A stretch of DNA of 64,000 nucleotides from Burkholderia sp. 8Y (GCF_902506145.1 NZ_LR733519.1:1648314-1712313); one strand, 5' to 3'. Counted from the stretch's first letter, positions 24,616-34,595 are shown. The notes: generated by a model not told the origin, from the letters alone. Program-made: numbers and translations.

Positions 24616-27261
24616 TCAGTCGAACGCGTAGGTCAGTTCGCCGTCGCACACGCCGATTTCTACTTTCGCGACGCTGCGGCCATCGGCGAGACGGCTCAGG
24701 AACTCGCTGCTCACGCGCGGCAGGACCGTGTTCGTCAGAATGGCGTCGATCATGCGCCCGCCGCTCTGGAGCTCGGTGCAACGGCGCGCGATCTCGCGCG
24801 TGACCGCATCGTCATACACGAAGCCGACGCGATACCGCGCCTCGACACGCCGCCCGATGCGCGCGAGTTGCAGACCGATGATCGCGTCGAGCATCGCGTC
24901 GTCGAGCGGGTAGTAGGGAATCACCGTGACGCGGCCAAGCAGCGCGGGCGGGAACACGTCGACGAGCGGCGCGCGCAGCGCCTGTGCGATCTCGTCGGGC
25001 GGCGGCGCGTCCTGCCGTCCGACGCAAAGCTGCGTGATGATTTCGGTGCCCACGTTCGTGGTGAGCAGGATCAGCGTGTTGCTGAAGTCGATTTCGCGGC
25101 CCTCGCCGTCTTCCATGCGGCCCTTGTCGAAGACCTGAAAGAAGAGTTTGTGCACATCCGGATGCGCTTTTTCGAACTCGTCGAGCAAGACGACGCTGTA
25201 CGGACGCCGCCGCACCGCCTCGGTGAGCACGCCGCCCTCGCCGTATCCGACATAGCCGGGCGGCGAACCCTTGAGCAGCGAAACGGTGTGCGCTTCCTGA
25301 TACTCGCTCATGTTCACGGTGATGACGTTCTGCTCGCCGCCATAAAGCGATTCCGCGAGCGCGAGCGCCGTTTCCGTCTTGCCGACGCCCGACGTGCCCG
25401 CGAGCATGAACACGCCGACCGGCTTCCCCGGATTGTCGAGTCCGGCGCGGGACGTCTGCACACGGCGCGCGATCATCTGCATCGCGTGTTGCTGGCCGAC
25501 GATGCGCCGATTCAGCGCGGACGCGAGATCGAGCACGCTTCTGACTTCGTCGCGCACCATGCGGCCAACGGGGATGCCGGTCCAGTCCTGCACGACCGAC
25601 GCGATGGCGTTCGCATCGACGGCGGGCAGCACGAGCGGCGCTTCGCCCTGCTCCGCGACGAGCTGGCTCGTGAGTTCACGCAGACCCGCAAGCGCGTGCG
25701 CCGACGAATCGCCGCTTTCGCCGCATTCGCCAATTTCGGCACGCGCCGCGAGAATCCGCGAAACGAGCGCGCGTTCCGCTTCCCAGCGCGCGGTCAGCGT
25801 ACACAGGCGCGCTTCTTCGCTTGCGAGCCGCGCGGCGACATCGGCGCTGCGTTCCTGCGACTGTTCGGCCGACGTGATGCCGAGCGCCGCCTCGCGCGCC
25901 GCGATTTCGCTTTCCAGCCGCCACGCTTCGATGCGGCGCTTCGCATCGTCGATGGCGGGCGGCAGCGCCTGCTGACTCACCGCGACGCGCGCGCAGGCGG
26001 TATCGAGCAGGCTCACGGCCTTGTCGGGCAACTGCCGCGCGGGAATGTAGCGATGCGACAGCTTCACGGCCGCCTCCAGCGCCTCGTCGAGCACCTGCAC
26101 GCCGTGATGCTGCTCCATCTTGCGCGCGAGGCCGCGCATCATCGCGATCGCGTTGGCCTCCGACGGCTCCGGCACCTTCACCGCCTGAAAGCGCCGCGTG
26201 AGCGCCGGGTCTTTCTCGATGTGCTTCTTGTATTCCACCCACGTCGTCGCGGCGATCGTGCGCAGTGTGCCGCGAGCGAGCGCGGGCTTGAGCAGATTCG
26301 CCGCGTCGCCGGTGCCGGCCGCGCCGCCCGCGCCCACGAGCGTATGCGCTTCGTCGATGAAAAGAATCACGGGCACAGCCGACGCCTGAACTTCGTCGAT
26401 CACTTGCCGCAGCCGGCTCTCGAACTCGCCCTTGACGCTCGCGCCCGCTTGCAGCAGGCCGATATCGAGCGTGCGCACGACGGCGTTGCCAAGCGCGGGC
26501 GGCACCTCCCCCGCGACGATGCGTTGCGCGAAGCCTTCCACGACCGCCGTTTTGCCGACGCCCGCTTCGCCGGTCAGGATCGGGTTGTTCTGCCGACGGC
26601 GCATCAAAATATCGATGACCTGTCGGATTTCCGCGTCGCGTCCGACGATCGGGTCGAGCTTGCCTTCGCGCGCCTGCGCGGTCAGATCGACGGTGTAGCG
26701 GTCGAGCGCCTCGTGCGCGGTGAGCGGCGCGGCGGTATCGGCTGTATCGGCGGCATGGACGTGCGCCGCCTTTTCGATGCCCGCTTCGGGCGAACCGTCG
26801 AGCAGCGTGTGAAAGCGCGCGGAAAGCGCGTCGAAGCCGATCTTCTCGAACTCGCGGGAGAGCGCGAAGAGCGCGTTGCGCAGGTTCGGCGTGCGCAACA
26901 TGCCGATGACGAGGTGCCCGGTCCGCACGGTCGTCGCGCCGAACATCAGCGAGCCGAACACCCAGCCGCGCTCGACGGCTTCATCGACCTGCGCGGAAAT
27001 ATCTGACACCGAGCTCGCGCCGCGCGGCAGACGGTCGAGCGCGGCGGTCAGGTCGCGGGCCACGCGCGTTTCATCCAGTTCGAACGCGCGCACGAGCCGT
27101 TGCAGGTCGGAATCGGGCGCGAGCAGGATCTGATGAACCCAGTGCGCCAGTTCGACATACGGATTGCCGCGCAGCTTGCAGAACGCGGTGCCGTTTTCGA
27201 TTGCGCGATAGGCGACCGGATGCAGTTTGCCGAACAGGGCTTGACGGCTGATTTCAGTCAT
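24616..27261 (-). CDS. tssH: T6SS ATPase TssH (ClpV)
   Basis: 881 aa, normal ClpV length. The N-domain starts FGKLHPVAYRAIENGTAFCK. The first AAA+ domain has Walker A GEAGVGKTAVVEG and Walker B VILFIDEAHTLVG. A coiled-coil middle domain follows. The second AAA+ domain has GTSGVGKTETALALAESLYG and VVLLDEFEKAH. ClpV disassembles contracted TssB/TssC sheaths for reuse. The ATG at 27261 overlaps the tssG stop by eight bases; the frame is open 11 codons further, but the family sequence begins here. Confidence 0.97.
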   Translation of the reverse strand: MTEISRQALFGKLHPVAYRAIENGTAFCKLRGNPYVELAHWVHQILLAPDSDLQRLVRAFELDETRVARDLTAALDRLPRGASSVSDISAQVDEAVERGWVFGSLMFGATTVRTGHLVIGMLRTPNLRNALFALSREFEKIGFDALSARFHTLLDGSPEAGIEKAAHVHAADTADTAAPLTAHEALDRYTVDLTAQAREGKLDPIVGRDAEIRQVIDILMRRRQNNPILTGEAGVGKTAVVEGFAQRIVAGEVPPALGNAVVRTLDIGLLQAGASVKGEFESRLRQVIDEVQASAVPVILFIDEAHTLVGAGGAAGTGDAANLLKPALARGTLRTIAATTWVEYKKHIEKDPALTRRFQAVKVPEPSEANAIAMMRGLARKMEQHHGVQVLDEALEAAVKLSHRYIPARQLPDKAVSLLDTACARVAVSQQALPPAIDDAKRRIEAWRLESEIAAREAALGITSAEQSQERSADVAARLASEEARLCTLTARWEAERALVSRILAARAEIGECGESGDSSAHALAGLRELTSQLVAEQGEAPLVLPAVDANAIASVVQDWTGIPVGRMVRDEVRSVLDLASALNRRIVGQQHAMQMIARRVQTSRAGLDNPGKPVGVFMLAGTSGVGKTETALALAESLYGGEQNVITVNMSEYQEAHTVSLLKGSPPGYVGYGEGGVLTEAVRRRPYSVVLLDEFEKAHPDVHKLFFQVFDKGRMEDGEGREIDFSNTLILLTTNVGTEIITQLCVGRQDAPPPDEIAQALRAPLVDVFPPALLGRVTVIPYYPLDDAMLDAIIGLQLARIGRRVEARYRVGFVYDDAVTREIARRCTELQSGGRMIDAILTNTVLPRVSSEFLSRLADGRSVAKVEIGVCDGELTYAFD

Positions 27262-28288
27262 GGAGCGTCTCCTCGATGTGGCTCGTGCGCGCATCCCGTG
27301 CGATCACGACCCGATGGTTGTCATGGACCGGCGTGCCGCTCGTGAGCCACGTCGTCCAGCCCAGGCGCGCGCCGCCCTTCGGCTGGCTCGCGAGGCGAAG
27401 CGCGGGCACGTCGTCGCGTTTCAGATGCAGCGCGAGCTCCCAGTCGAGCGGATCGCGCACGTAGCTGCGCACCCAGTCGCGCAGCTTGCGAAGGCTCGCG
27501 CCGCCCGGCAGGAAGCGCACGAAATCGGCGTAGCCGAGCGGCCCGATCACGATGCGGAACTTGTGCTGGCAGTCCCATACGCGCGTGCCGGCCACTGCCG
27601 AGACGCCGAGCCGCGCGTCGCCGAGCCGCGTAAGCGAATCGGCGGGCAGCGCGATCCAGTTCCCGCGCCACGGCTCGATGGCGACCGGCACGCCGAAGAA
27701 GCGCGCGAGAATCAGCCTCAGCCCGCCCGCGTGACGCGTCGGCGCGGCGAGCACGCCCGCGAAATGGCGGCGCGCGTGGTCCGGCACGGCGTCGCGGTTG
27801 TGCATGCCCGGCGCGCCGAAACCGAAGAAACTGCCGACGTAATCCGCGATTCGGTCTTCCTGCGGACGGTCCGCGCTCACGACCGGCTGCGCATCGGCCC
27901 AGGCGCGGTAGAAGAGCGAGAGCATCCGGTGATGGAAGACATCGAGAAAGCGCGCGAGCGTCGGGTCGTTCGCGTTGCGCGCGCGTTCGCGGACATACGC
28001 GGTGAGATGCGTCGGCAGCGGTCCGTTCGGGCCGAGCAGTCCGAGGAAATTCACCGCGAGGCGCCCAGGCTTGTCGCCTTCGCCTGCCGTGTAGCCGCCG
28101 AGCGTCGTCGGATGAAAGATCAGCTCCGGCTCCTGCGAGAGACGCACGGCGTCGTCGCCAGGGCTCGCCGAACGGCCGAGGCGCGCTCGCTCGGCGTGCA
28201 TCTGTTCGATGAGACGCAGCGCCTGAAAGAAGTCGAAGCGGCGGGCGTCGCGCGTGAGCACGGCGTCGAGATTCAGAGTGCCGGGCAT
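27254..28288 (-). CDS. tssG: T6SS baseplate subunit TssG
   Basis: 344 aa. Conserved TssG features: DFFQALRLIEQMHA near the start, VNFLGLLGPNGPLPTHLT, HHRMLSLFYRAW, GFGAPGMHNRDAVPDHAR, and YADFVRFLPGG toward the end. TssG pairs with TssF in the baseplate wedge. The open frame runs far upstream inside tssF; the ATG at 28288 starts the family domain and overlaps the tssF 3' end by 16 bases. Confidence 0.95.
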   Translation of the reverse strand: MPGTLNLDAVLTRDARRFDFFQALRLIEQMHAERARLGRSASPGDDAVRLSQEPELIFHPTTLGGYTAGEGDKPGRLAVNFLGLLGPNGPLPTHLTAYVRERARNANDPTLARFLDVFHHRMLSLFYRAWADAQPVVSADRPQEDRIADYVGSFFGFGAPGMHNRDAVPDHARRHFAGVLAAPTRHAGGLRLILARFFGVPVAIEPWRGNWIALPADSLTRLGDARLGVSAVAGTRVWDCQHKFRIVIGPLGYADFVRFLPGGASLRKLRDWVRSYVRDPLDWELALHLKRDDVPALRLASQPKGGARLGWTTWLTSGTPVHDNHRVVIARDARTSHIEETLHD

Positions 28289-30153
28289 CGTCCGCTCCTG
28301 TGCGGCCAGCGCATGATGGAACCGCGTGCAAGCGTCGCGACGGCGGTTTCCGCGAACGAATTGATCGACACGTACTGCGCCATGAACTGCGCGAGCACCG
28401 CGCCGAGCAGGAACGCGCTCGCGCCTTCGAACGCGGCGTCGTCGAAATGGAGCGTGACGGCGAGGCCGCGGCCAAACACGATCGGCCCCGGCGACGGCAG
28501 GCGGCGCACGACCGGCTCCGACGACACCGAACGCAATCCCTCGATTTGCCGCCGCGCCGCCGCGTCGTCGGCCGGGCAGTAGAGCGCCAGCATCTCGCGC
28601 AGCGCCCGCGCGCCCTGCTCGGCGTCGTGATCGACCAGCGACGCATAGTTGAGCGACAGATGATCGAGCAGCCGCCACGCCGCCGGGCCATGCGCGAAGG
28701 ACGGCAATGGCCGGCTGGGACCGGCGACGCACCGCACCGCCGTCACGGGCGCTTCGGCGTCGAGCGTGAAGTCGGTCGTGCCCGCGCCGAGCGGCATCGA
28801 CAGCGGCAGGTCGCGGTTCGTGCACCACGCGGTGATGCCGAGCTGGCGCAAGTCGCCGTCGAGCGGCGCGCTCGCTGCATCGACGAGCGCGATGAACGCC
28901 TCGCTGCCGAGATAACCGCTGCGCGCGCCGTCGCGCTGCTGGCGCACCGACGTGCGCCGTGCCTCGCGGCGCAGCTGATAGAACGCGCCGCCCTCGCCCG
29001 GCGCGTCCAGATCCTTCGCGCAGTAGAACGGTCTGAACTGCCGTTGCGCGTCTGCGCCCGAGCCGTAGCCGGTCACGGTGTCGATCTGGTGAATCTCGTA
29101 GTCCATTGGCCGCGTGCGATCGACGACAACGTGATATTCGAAGTCCGTATGCGTGAGCGCGATGCGGTCGGTACGGCGGCGGAACAGGTTGATCGCGGGC
29201 GTGCAGTTGAGCGCGAAATGCGAGGCATCGACCGCGCGTTCCAGCGACGCATCGGTTTGATCGAGCAGCACGACGATCTCGACTTCCCGCTCGCGGCAAT
29301 GGCGCAACGCGTCGCGCAAACCGGCTATCTCGACGAACAGAAAGCGCGGCGCGAAGGCGAAATACTCCTGGAGCAGCCGGTAGCCATCGAACGATTGCTG
29401 GCTGACGGGCAGAAGCGCCTCGTCTTCCGCGAACCCGAGCGGGCAGAGCGCGGTCTTCGGCAGGACGGCGAGCGTCGTATCGGCTGCGCCGTTCTTGCCC
29501 GGCTGCACGACGGCGACGCCCGCGCAACTCGCAAGCAGCCGCTCGTGGATGCGCAGCGCGAGGCCGTCCGCGCCACGCACGTGCAGCGCGAGACGGTCGA
29601 GCGCGAGACGGTCGAAGCCGAGCGCGCCGGTCGCGCGCAGCCGCAGACGCAGCGCGGCTTTGGCGGCGGTCTTCGCGCCCGCCGAACCGCCCTGCGTCAC
29701 GAACTTCGCCTGCGCGAGTTCGACCGGCCAGAGCGTGACCGCGTGCGCGGTGCGGAACTCGCAGCGCGTCGAGGCCGACGCGTCGAGCATGCTTCGCAGC
29801 ACGGTATGACGCGGCACCACGACGCCATCGGCACTTGCGGCGAGCTGCGGGTTCGCGTGATCCGCCATCAACTGGACGACGGCCATCGAAGGCGTCGGCG
29901 CCAGATAGTGCGGATACGTCATCTCCAGCAGATGCTGCGTGAAGCGCGGAAACTCGGCATCGAGCTTCATCTGCACGCGCGCCGCGAGGAAGCTGAAGCC
30001 TTCGAGCAGCCGCTCGACATACGGGTCCGCGCATTCGAGACCGTCGAGCGCGAGCCGCCCCGCGACCTTCGGAAACGCGGCGGCAAACTCGCCGCCCATC
30101 TCGCGCAGATGCCGCAACTCCTGGCTGTAGTACTTGAGAAACGCCGGGTTCAT
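28273..30153 (-). CDS. tssF: T6SS baseplate subunit TssF
   Basis: 626 aa, normal length. The N-terminus MNPAFLKYYSQELRHLREMG followed by EFAAAFPKVAGRL is the TssF hallmark, with DPYVERLLEGFSFLAARVQ and FPRFTQHLLEMTYPHYLAP after it. The C-terminal part has VSINSFAETAV. TssF is the larger wedge protein of the baseplate. Its ATG at 30153 overlaps the tssE stop (ATGA). Confidence 0.97.
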   Translation of the reverse strand: MNPAFLKYYSQELRHLREMGGEFAAAFPKVAGRLALDGLECADPYVERLLEGFSFLAARVQMKLDAEFPRFTQHLLEMTYPHYLAPTPSMAVVQLMADHANPQLAASADGVVVPRHTVLRSMLDASASTRCEFRTAHAVTLWPVELAQAKFVTQGGSAGAKTAAKAALRLRLRATGALGFDRLALDRLALHVRGADGLALRIHERLLASCAGVAVVQPGKNGAADTTLAVLPKTALCPLGFAEDEALLPVSQQSFDGYRLLQEYFAFAPRFLFVEIAGLRDALRHCREREVEIVVLLDQTDASLERAVDASHFALNCTPAINLFRRRTDRIALTHTDFEYHVVVDRTRPMDYEIHQIDTVTGYGSGADAQRQFRPFYCAKDLDAPGEGGAFYQLRREARRTSVRQQRDGARSGYLGSEAFIALVDAASAPLDGDLRQLGITAWCTNRDLPLSMPLGAGTTDFTLDAEAPVTAVRCVAGPSRPLPSFAHGPAAWRLLDHLSLNYASLVDHDAEQGARALREMLALYCPADDAAARRQIEGLRSVSSEPVVRRLPSPGPIVFGRGLAVTLHFDDAAFEGASAFLLGAVLAQFMAQYVSINSFAETAVATLARGSIMRWPHRSGRCPAL

Positions 30154-30698
30154 GCCTGATTCTCCATGCTCTGTCCGCTTTCGACGTTGCGCGTGGGCGC
30201 GGCGTCCGCGATACGCACTTCGCCCGCTTCGAGGTCCAGCTCGGTGCGCAGATGCAGCCGTTCGGGGTACGGCCGCGACCACATCTGCGCTTCGATCTCG
30301 AAGCAGATCACATGGCCGCGCGCCGTGTTCTTCGCGTCCTCGATAACGCTCACGCGCACCGATTCGCGTGCGAGCCTCGGCTCGAAGGCCCACAGCGCAT
30401 CGCGAATCAGGCGCTCGACCGCGCCCGGCGTGAGCGCCGCGACGTTGCATCCCGCGAGGTCCGGCAGCCCGTAGTTGAGCACCGATGTCGCCACGTGCGG
30501 AAAACCCGCCGTGTCGATGCAAGCCGGGAGACCGCTCGCATTCAGCAGCCAGCCGATGTCGCGCCGCACGCTCTCGCGCAGCGCCCGCGACGACATCACG
30601 CGACGCTCGCGCGGTTCGGTCCGCGCGTGCGGGTCGTGATCGGTGAGGCGGTCGAGCAGCGATGGTTGCAGGCGGTCGCGTGTGGTCGGATCGGACAT
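30150..30698 (-). CDS. tssE: T6SS baseplate subunit TssE (gp25-like)
   Basis: 182 aa. It resembles phage gp25 lysozyme-related baseplate proteins: LQPSLLDRLTD near the N-terminus, LRESVRRDIGWLLNA, VLNYGLPDLAG and FEPRLARESVRVSV. TssE links the baseplate to the first sheath disk. It lies between tssC (50-base gap) and tssF (4-base overlap). Confidence 0.93.
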   Translation of the reverse strand: MSDPTTRDRLQPSLLDRLTDHDPHARTEPRERRVMSSRALRESVRRDIGWLLNASGLPACIDTAGFPHVATSVLNYGLPDLAGCNVAALTPGAVERLIRDALWAFEPRLARESVRVSVIEDAKNTARGHVICFEIEAQMWSRPYPERLHLRTELDLEAGEVRIADAAPTRNVESGQSMENQA

Positions 30699-30748
30699 GT
30701 GCGGGTTCCTCTCGGTGCGTTTCGCGGATTGCGCGGTCTTTCCCGGTC

Positions 30749-32257
30749 TTACGCGGTCTTCGCCGTCGGCAGCTTGGAAACGAGCCGCAGCGAGACCGTC
30801 AACCCTTCGAGCTGGTAATGCGGGCGCAGGAAGAACTTCGACGTGTAGTAGCCCGGATTGCCCTCCACTTCCTCGACGACGACCTGCGCATCCGCCAGCG
30901 GCTTGCGCGCCTTCGTATCGTCGGAGGAGTGCGCGGGATCGCCATCGACGTATTGCAGAATCCAGTTCTGCAGCCAACGCTCCATGTCGTCGCGTTCGCG
31001 GAACGAGCCGAGCTTGTCGCGCACGATGCACTTCAGGTAATGCGCAAAGCGCGAGCACGCGAAGAGATACGGCAGGCGCGCGGCGAGATTGGCGTTCGCA
31101 GTGGCGTCGGCGTCTTCGTATTCAGCGGGCTTGTGCAGCGATTGCGCGCCGATGAACGCCGCGAAGTCCGAGTTCTTCTTATGCACGAGCGGCATGAAAC
31201 CGCTTTTCGCGAGTTCCGCCTCGCGCCGGTCGCTGATCGCGATCTCGGTGGGGCACTTCATGTCGACGCCGCCATCGTCGGTGGGGAACGCATGGACCGG
31301 CAGCCCTTCCACCGCGCCGCCCGATTCCACGCCGCGAATGCGCGAGCACCAGCCGTACATCTTGAACGAGCGCGTGATGTTGGCGGCCATCGCATACGAT
31401 GCGTTCGCCCACACGTAATGGCTGCTGTTCGCGCCAGCGGTGTCTTCCTCGAAGTCGAACGCTTCGACCGGGTCCGTCTTCGCGCCATACGGCGCACGCG
31501 CGAGAAAGCGCGGCATGGCAAGACCGATATAGCGCGAATCTTCGGAATCGCGCAGCGAGCGCCACGCGGCATGCTCGGGCGTCTGGAAAATCTTGGTCAG
31601 GTCACGCGGATTGGCAAGCTCCTGCCACGAATCCATGAGCAGCGCGGCCGGGTCCGCACCCGCGATGAACGGCGCGTGCGCCGCCGCCGCGATCTTCGCC
31701 ATCTGCGTGAGCAGGTCCACGTCCGGGCCGCTATGGTCGAAGTAGTAGTCCGCGACCAGCGCGCCATACGGCTCGCCGCCAAACTGGCCGTACTCTTCCT
31801 CGTAGAGTTTCTTGAAGAGAGGGCTCTGATCCCACGCGACGCCGCGATACTTCTTAAGCGTCTTGTGCAGCTCGGGCTTCGACATGTTCAGCACGCGAAT
31901 CTTGAGCGATTCGTCCGTTTCCGTGCTGTTCACGAGGTAATGCAGGCCGCGCCATGCGCTCTCCACTTTCTGGAACGGCTCGCTATGCAGGATCAAATTG
32001 ATCTGCGCTGTGAGCGCCTGATCGATCTGCGCGATGAGTGCCTCGATGGTCGCGAGCACGTCGCCGGAGATGACTTGCGTATCGCGCAATGCCTGTTCCG
32101 CGAGCGTGCGAACCGCGTTCTCGACGGCTTCGCGCGCCCGGTCGGACTTCGGCTTGAACTCCTTTTGCAGAAGCGCCGAGAAGTCGCTGATTTCGGGCGC
32201 GGCCTCTGCGTATGCAACATTCGTGGCGGACTGCGGGTGGATGCTGAGATCGTTCAT
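30749..32257 (-). CDS. tssC: T6SS contractile sheath large subunit TssC
   Basis: 502 aa, normal length. Conserved segments are SEPFQKVESAWRGLHYLV, YGALVADYYFDH, FIAGADPAALLMDSW, and a C-terminal YYTSKFFLRPHYQLEGLTVS. With TssB it polymerises into the sheath that contracts to fire the Hcp tube. The ATG at 32257 lies 4 bases after the tssB stop. The frame is open 18 codons upstream inside tssB, which is not used. Confidence 0.97.
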   Translation of the reverse strand: MNDLSIHPQSATNVAYAEAAPEISDFSALLQKEFKPKSDRAREAVENAVRTLAEQALRDTQVISGDVLATIEALIAQIDQALTAQINLILHSEPFQKVESAWRGLHYLVNSTETDESLKIRVLNMSKPELHKTLKKYRGVAWDQSPLFKKLYEEEYGQFGGEPYGALVADYYFDHSGPDVDLLTQMAKIAAAAHAPFIAGADPAALLMDSWQELANPRDLTKIFQTPEHAAWRSLRDSEDSRYIGLAMPRFLARAPYGAKTDPVEAFDFEEDTAGANSSHYVWANASYAMAANITRSFKMYGWCSRIRGVESGGAVEGLPVHAFPTDDGGVDMKCPTEIAISDRREAELAKSGFMPLVHKKNSDFAAFIGAQSLHKPAEYEDADATANANLAARLPYLFACSRFAHYLKCIVRDKLGSFRERDDMERWLQNWILQYVDGDPAHSSDDTKARKPLADAQVVVEEVEGNPGYYTSKFFLRPHYQLEGLTVSLRLVSKLPTAKTA

Positions 32258-32261
32258 CGCG

Positions 32262-32804
32262 TCATGCTCCGTGGTTGGGGGCTTCGGTCTGGGATGCAAT
32301 GTTTTGCGCACCCGGGCGCGGCTCGGCGGACAACGCGCGCATCAGTCCGGGTTCTTCCAGCAGACGCGCGATGAGTGCTTCGGCGCCGGTCTTGCCGTCC
32401 ATGTATGTGAGCAGGTTCGCCAACTGCGTGCGGGCCTCCAGCAACTGACGCAGCGGCTCGACCTTGCGCGCGATGGCGGCGGGCGTGAAGTCGTCCATCG
32501 ACTCGAAAGTCAGATCGACGGCCACATTGCCCTCGCCCGTCAGCGTGTTGGGCACCTGAACCGCCACGCGCGGCTTGACCGATCTCAGGCGTTCGTCGAA
32601 GTTGTCCACGTCGATTTCCAGGAACTTGCGATCCGCGACGCTTGGCAGCGCCTCGGCCGGCTGGCCGGAGAGATCCGCGAGCACGCCCATGACGAAGGGC
32701 AGGTTCACTTTCTTCTCTGAGCCATAGACTTCGACGTCGTATTCGATCTGCACACGCGGCGCACGATTGCGCGCGATGAACTTCTGACTGCTTTCCTTAG
32801 CCAT
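32262..32804 (-). CDS. tssB: T6SS contractile sheath small subunit TssB
   Basis: 180 aa. Typical TssB sequence: KESSQKFIARNRAPRVQIEY, LPFVMGVLADLSG, FLEIDVDNFDERLRSVKPRV, FESMDDFTPAAIARKVEPL. An AAGGA ribosome site precedes the ATG. The 42-base gap after tssA is short enough for one transcript. Confidence 0.97.
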   Translation of the reverse strand: MAKESSQKFIARNRAPRVQIEYDVEVYGSEKKVNLPFVMGVLADLSGQPAEALPSVADRKFLEIDVDNFDERLRSVKPRVAVQVPNTLTGEGNVAVDLTFESMDDFTPAAIARKVEPLRQLLEARTQLANLLTYMDGKTGAEALIARLLEEPGLMRALSAEPRPGAQNIASQTEAPNHGA

Positions 32805-32846
32805 GACTCTATTTCCTTCGGATGTCTAATTAGATGGGATGATGAC

Positions 32847-33899
32847 TCATTCGACGCCGCCCAGATGCCGGAACTGATGCGCGCCGTCCGGGGCCACGTC
32901 CTCGATGATTTCGATGAAACTTTTGCCGACGAGCCGCCGCGCACGCTGCAACAGCACCGGCAGCGGGCTCGATGGCTCGTACTCCGCGTAGTAGGCGCAG
33001 ATGGCATCGAGCGTGTCGATCACATCGCTCGCGTTCGCAATGCGCGGGGCCATCGCGATTCCGGGCATGGCAGGCTCACGCGCCGCCGATCCGGAATGGC
33101 CGCCCTCTTCACTGCTCACGGTCTCCATCGCACCGCCCCGTTGCATCATCTGTGGATCGAGCGCCTCGACGCGGGCCGCGACGAACTCGTCGATGCGAGC
33201 GAGGGGCCTTGCCAGCGCGCCGAAATCCAGCGCCCGCGCCGGCCCCACGCGCTCGGTCAGCAGCGACTCGATCCTCGCGAGCGACGACCTCGCCGACGCC
33301 AGCGCATCGCATGTGGCCCGCGCTGCTTCGACGCCGGTCAGCGCGAACGCTGCATCGATGGTCGCCATGCTCGGCATCTCGCTGCCGTCCGCGAGCGGCA
33401 ACTCGCCTGCCATCACTTCGAGATCGCGCAGCGCGAACCCACGATGACCACGGGGCGCGACGAACGGCACGTCGCGCAATGCGCTCGCGAGCCCCGCGCC
33501 ATCGAGGAGTCCCGAGAGCGCATTGACTCGCGCGGTCGGGTCGCCATCGGCATCGTCGAGTTGCGGGTGGACGCTCGGCCAGTGCAATTCGAGCAGCCCG
33601 TCGATCAGCGCGAGGCCGCGCGCCAGTCCTTCGAAACCCTCACGTGCGGCGCTCGCCCGCGTGTAGTGCACCGCCACCCGCACGTCACGCGTGCGCTGCA
33701 AGAGCGCCGTCGAGAGCGAGCGCGCGAGCGCCCAGTCGGGCGGCGTCGCAGCAATCACGACGCCGCCGTACTGCGCATCCGGCTTACCCGCCACCGCCTC
33801 TTCGAGCGCACGGAAGTCGGCGCTGTACTCCTCGTCGTCGCCGCTCGGCGCGTGCGGCGTGATGTCGGTCAGCCAGCCGGCGATATCGGCGCGATTCAT
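32847..33899 (-). CDS. tssA: T6SS assembly protein TssA (ImpA N-terminal domain)
   Basis: 350 aa. The N-terminal ~130 residues match the ImpA domain (DIAGWLTDI, AQYGGVVIAATPPDWALARS, ALIDGLLELHWPSVHPQLDD). The C-terminal ~60 residues carry a conserved motif (DVIDTLDAICAYYAEYEPSS, PVLLQRARRLVGKSF), the short-TssA arrangement. TssA guides tube and sheath polymerisation. It lies 63 bases downstream of hcp. Confidence 0.93.
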   Translation of the reverse strand: MNRADIAGWLTDITPHAPSGDDEEYSADFRALEEAVAGKPDAQYGGVVIAATPPDWALARSLSTALLQRTRDVRVAVHYTRASAAREGFEGLARGLALIDGLLELHWPSVHPQLDDADGDPTARVNALSGLLDGAGLASALRDVPFVAPRGHRGFALRDLEVMAGELPLADGSEMPSMATIDAAFALTGVEAARATCDALASARSSLARIESLLTERVGPARALDFGALARPLARIDEFVAARVEALDPQMMQRGGAMETVSSEEGGHSGSAAREPAMPGIAMAPRIANASDVIDTLDAICAYYAEYEPSSPLPVLLQRARRLVGKSFIEIIEDVAPDGAHQFRHLGGVE

Positions 33900-33962
33900 G
33901 TTGATGTCCCGAGGCGTTGAGGGTTACGCGGAGCGCATTGACCGGGCGGCGGCACGGGCGCA

Positions 33963-34448
33963 TCACTCCGACTTGTTTTCGGGGACGTTCCACTTGCCGG
34001 TCACGACCCCGCCCTTCTTCGCGCCGTTGTTGTCCTGCGGCTGATATTCGACCTTGAACTTGGCGAAGTTCAGCGAGACGTTGTCCATCGCCTGATCGCC
34101 GCCGCCCATGCTGACGGAGTAATTGCTGATCAGCACTTCGTTGAGCGTGACCTTCATGTACTCGACAGGCGCTTTTCCGCCCGCCTTGCGCATGGTCAGC
34201 ACGACCTCGGGCATGTGCTTGCCTTGACAGCACGCTTGCGCGATCGTCGGCGAGCTCTTGTCGAGATACTTGCTGAACGTGAGGTCCTGCACCGCTGCGG
34301 TTCCGGTACCGCCGCCCGTGCCGCTATGCGTGGACCCGTACTGCGCGCAGCCCCACGACCAGCTCATGACTTCGATTTCTTCCGCATGAGCCGAATCCTG
34401 CGATTCGCCCTTGATGTCGCCCAGCTTGATGAAAATGTCTGCTGCCAT
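33963..34448 (-). CDS. hcp: T6SS inner tube protein Hcp
   Basis: 161 aa, normal Hcp length. Conserved features: FIKLGDIKGESQD, IEVMSWSWGCAQ, FSKYLDKSSPTIAQACCQGK and a beta-rich C-terminus. Hexameric rings stack to form the expelled tube and may carry effectors in their lumen. A GGAG site lies 6 bases before the ATG. It is the first core gene of the - arm. The 147-base spacer to the 54-aa gene upstream should hold its promoter; no sigma-54 pair with correct spacing was found. Confidence 0.97.
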   Translation of the reverse strand: MAADIFIKLGDIKGESQDSAHAEEIEVMSWSWGCAQYGSTHSGTGGGTGTAAVQDLTFSKYLDKSSPTIAQACCQGKHMPEVVLTMRKAGGKAPVEYMKVTLNEVLISNYSVSMGGGDQAMDNVSLNFAKFKVEYQPQDNNGAKKGGVVTGKWNVPENKSE

Positions 34449-34595
34449 GTCAGTCTCCAGGTGATGAATGTGCGTGTTACGGCACGGTGAATTCGCGTCG
34501 TGTGAGCGCGAGATTGGGTCGATTTGAATCTTGCTTCATTCGGATGCCTAACTATGCGACCTGGTTCTCGCCGCACGGCAGAGCACACAATCCGC

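Noticed and set aside
20857..27006. 2049-codon + strand open frame opposite FHA, vgrG, PAAR and clpV genes
   Set aside because: It crosses four well-supported - strand genes; its translation is Arg/Ala-rich and lacks any recognisable motif. Produced by high third-position GC.
34449..34595. Sigma-54 promoter upstream of hcp (GGCAT...GC)
   Set aside because: The GG and GC elements are 12 bases apart instead of the required 10, and the flanks do not match.
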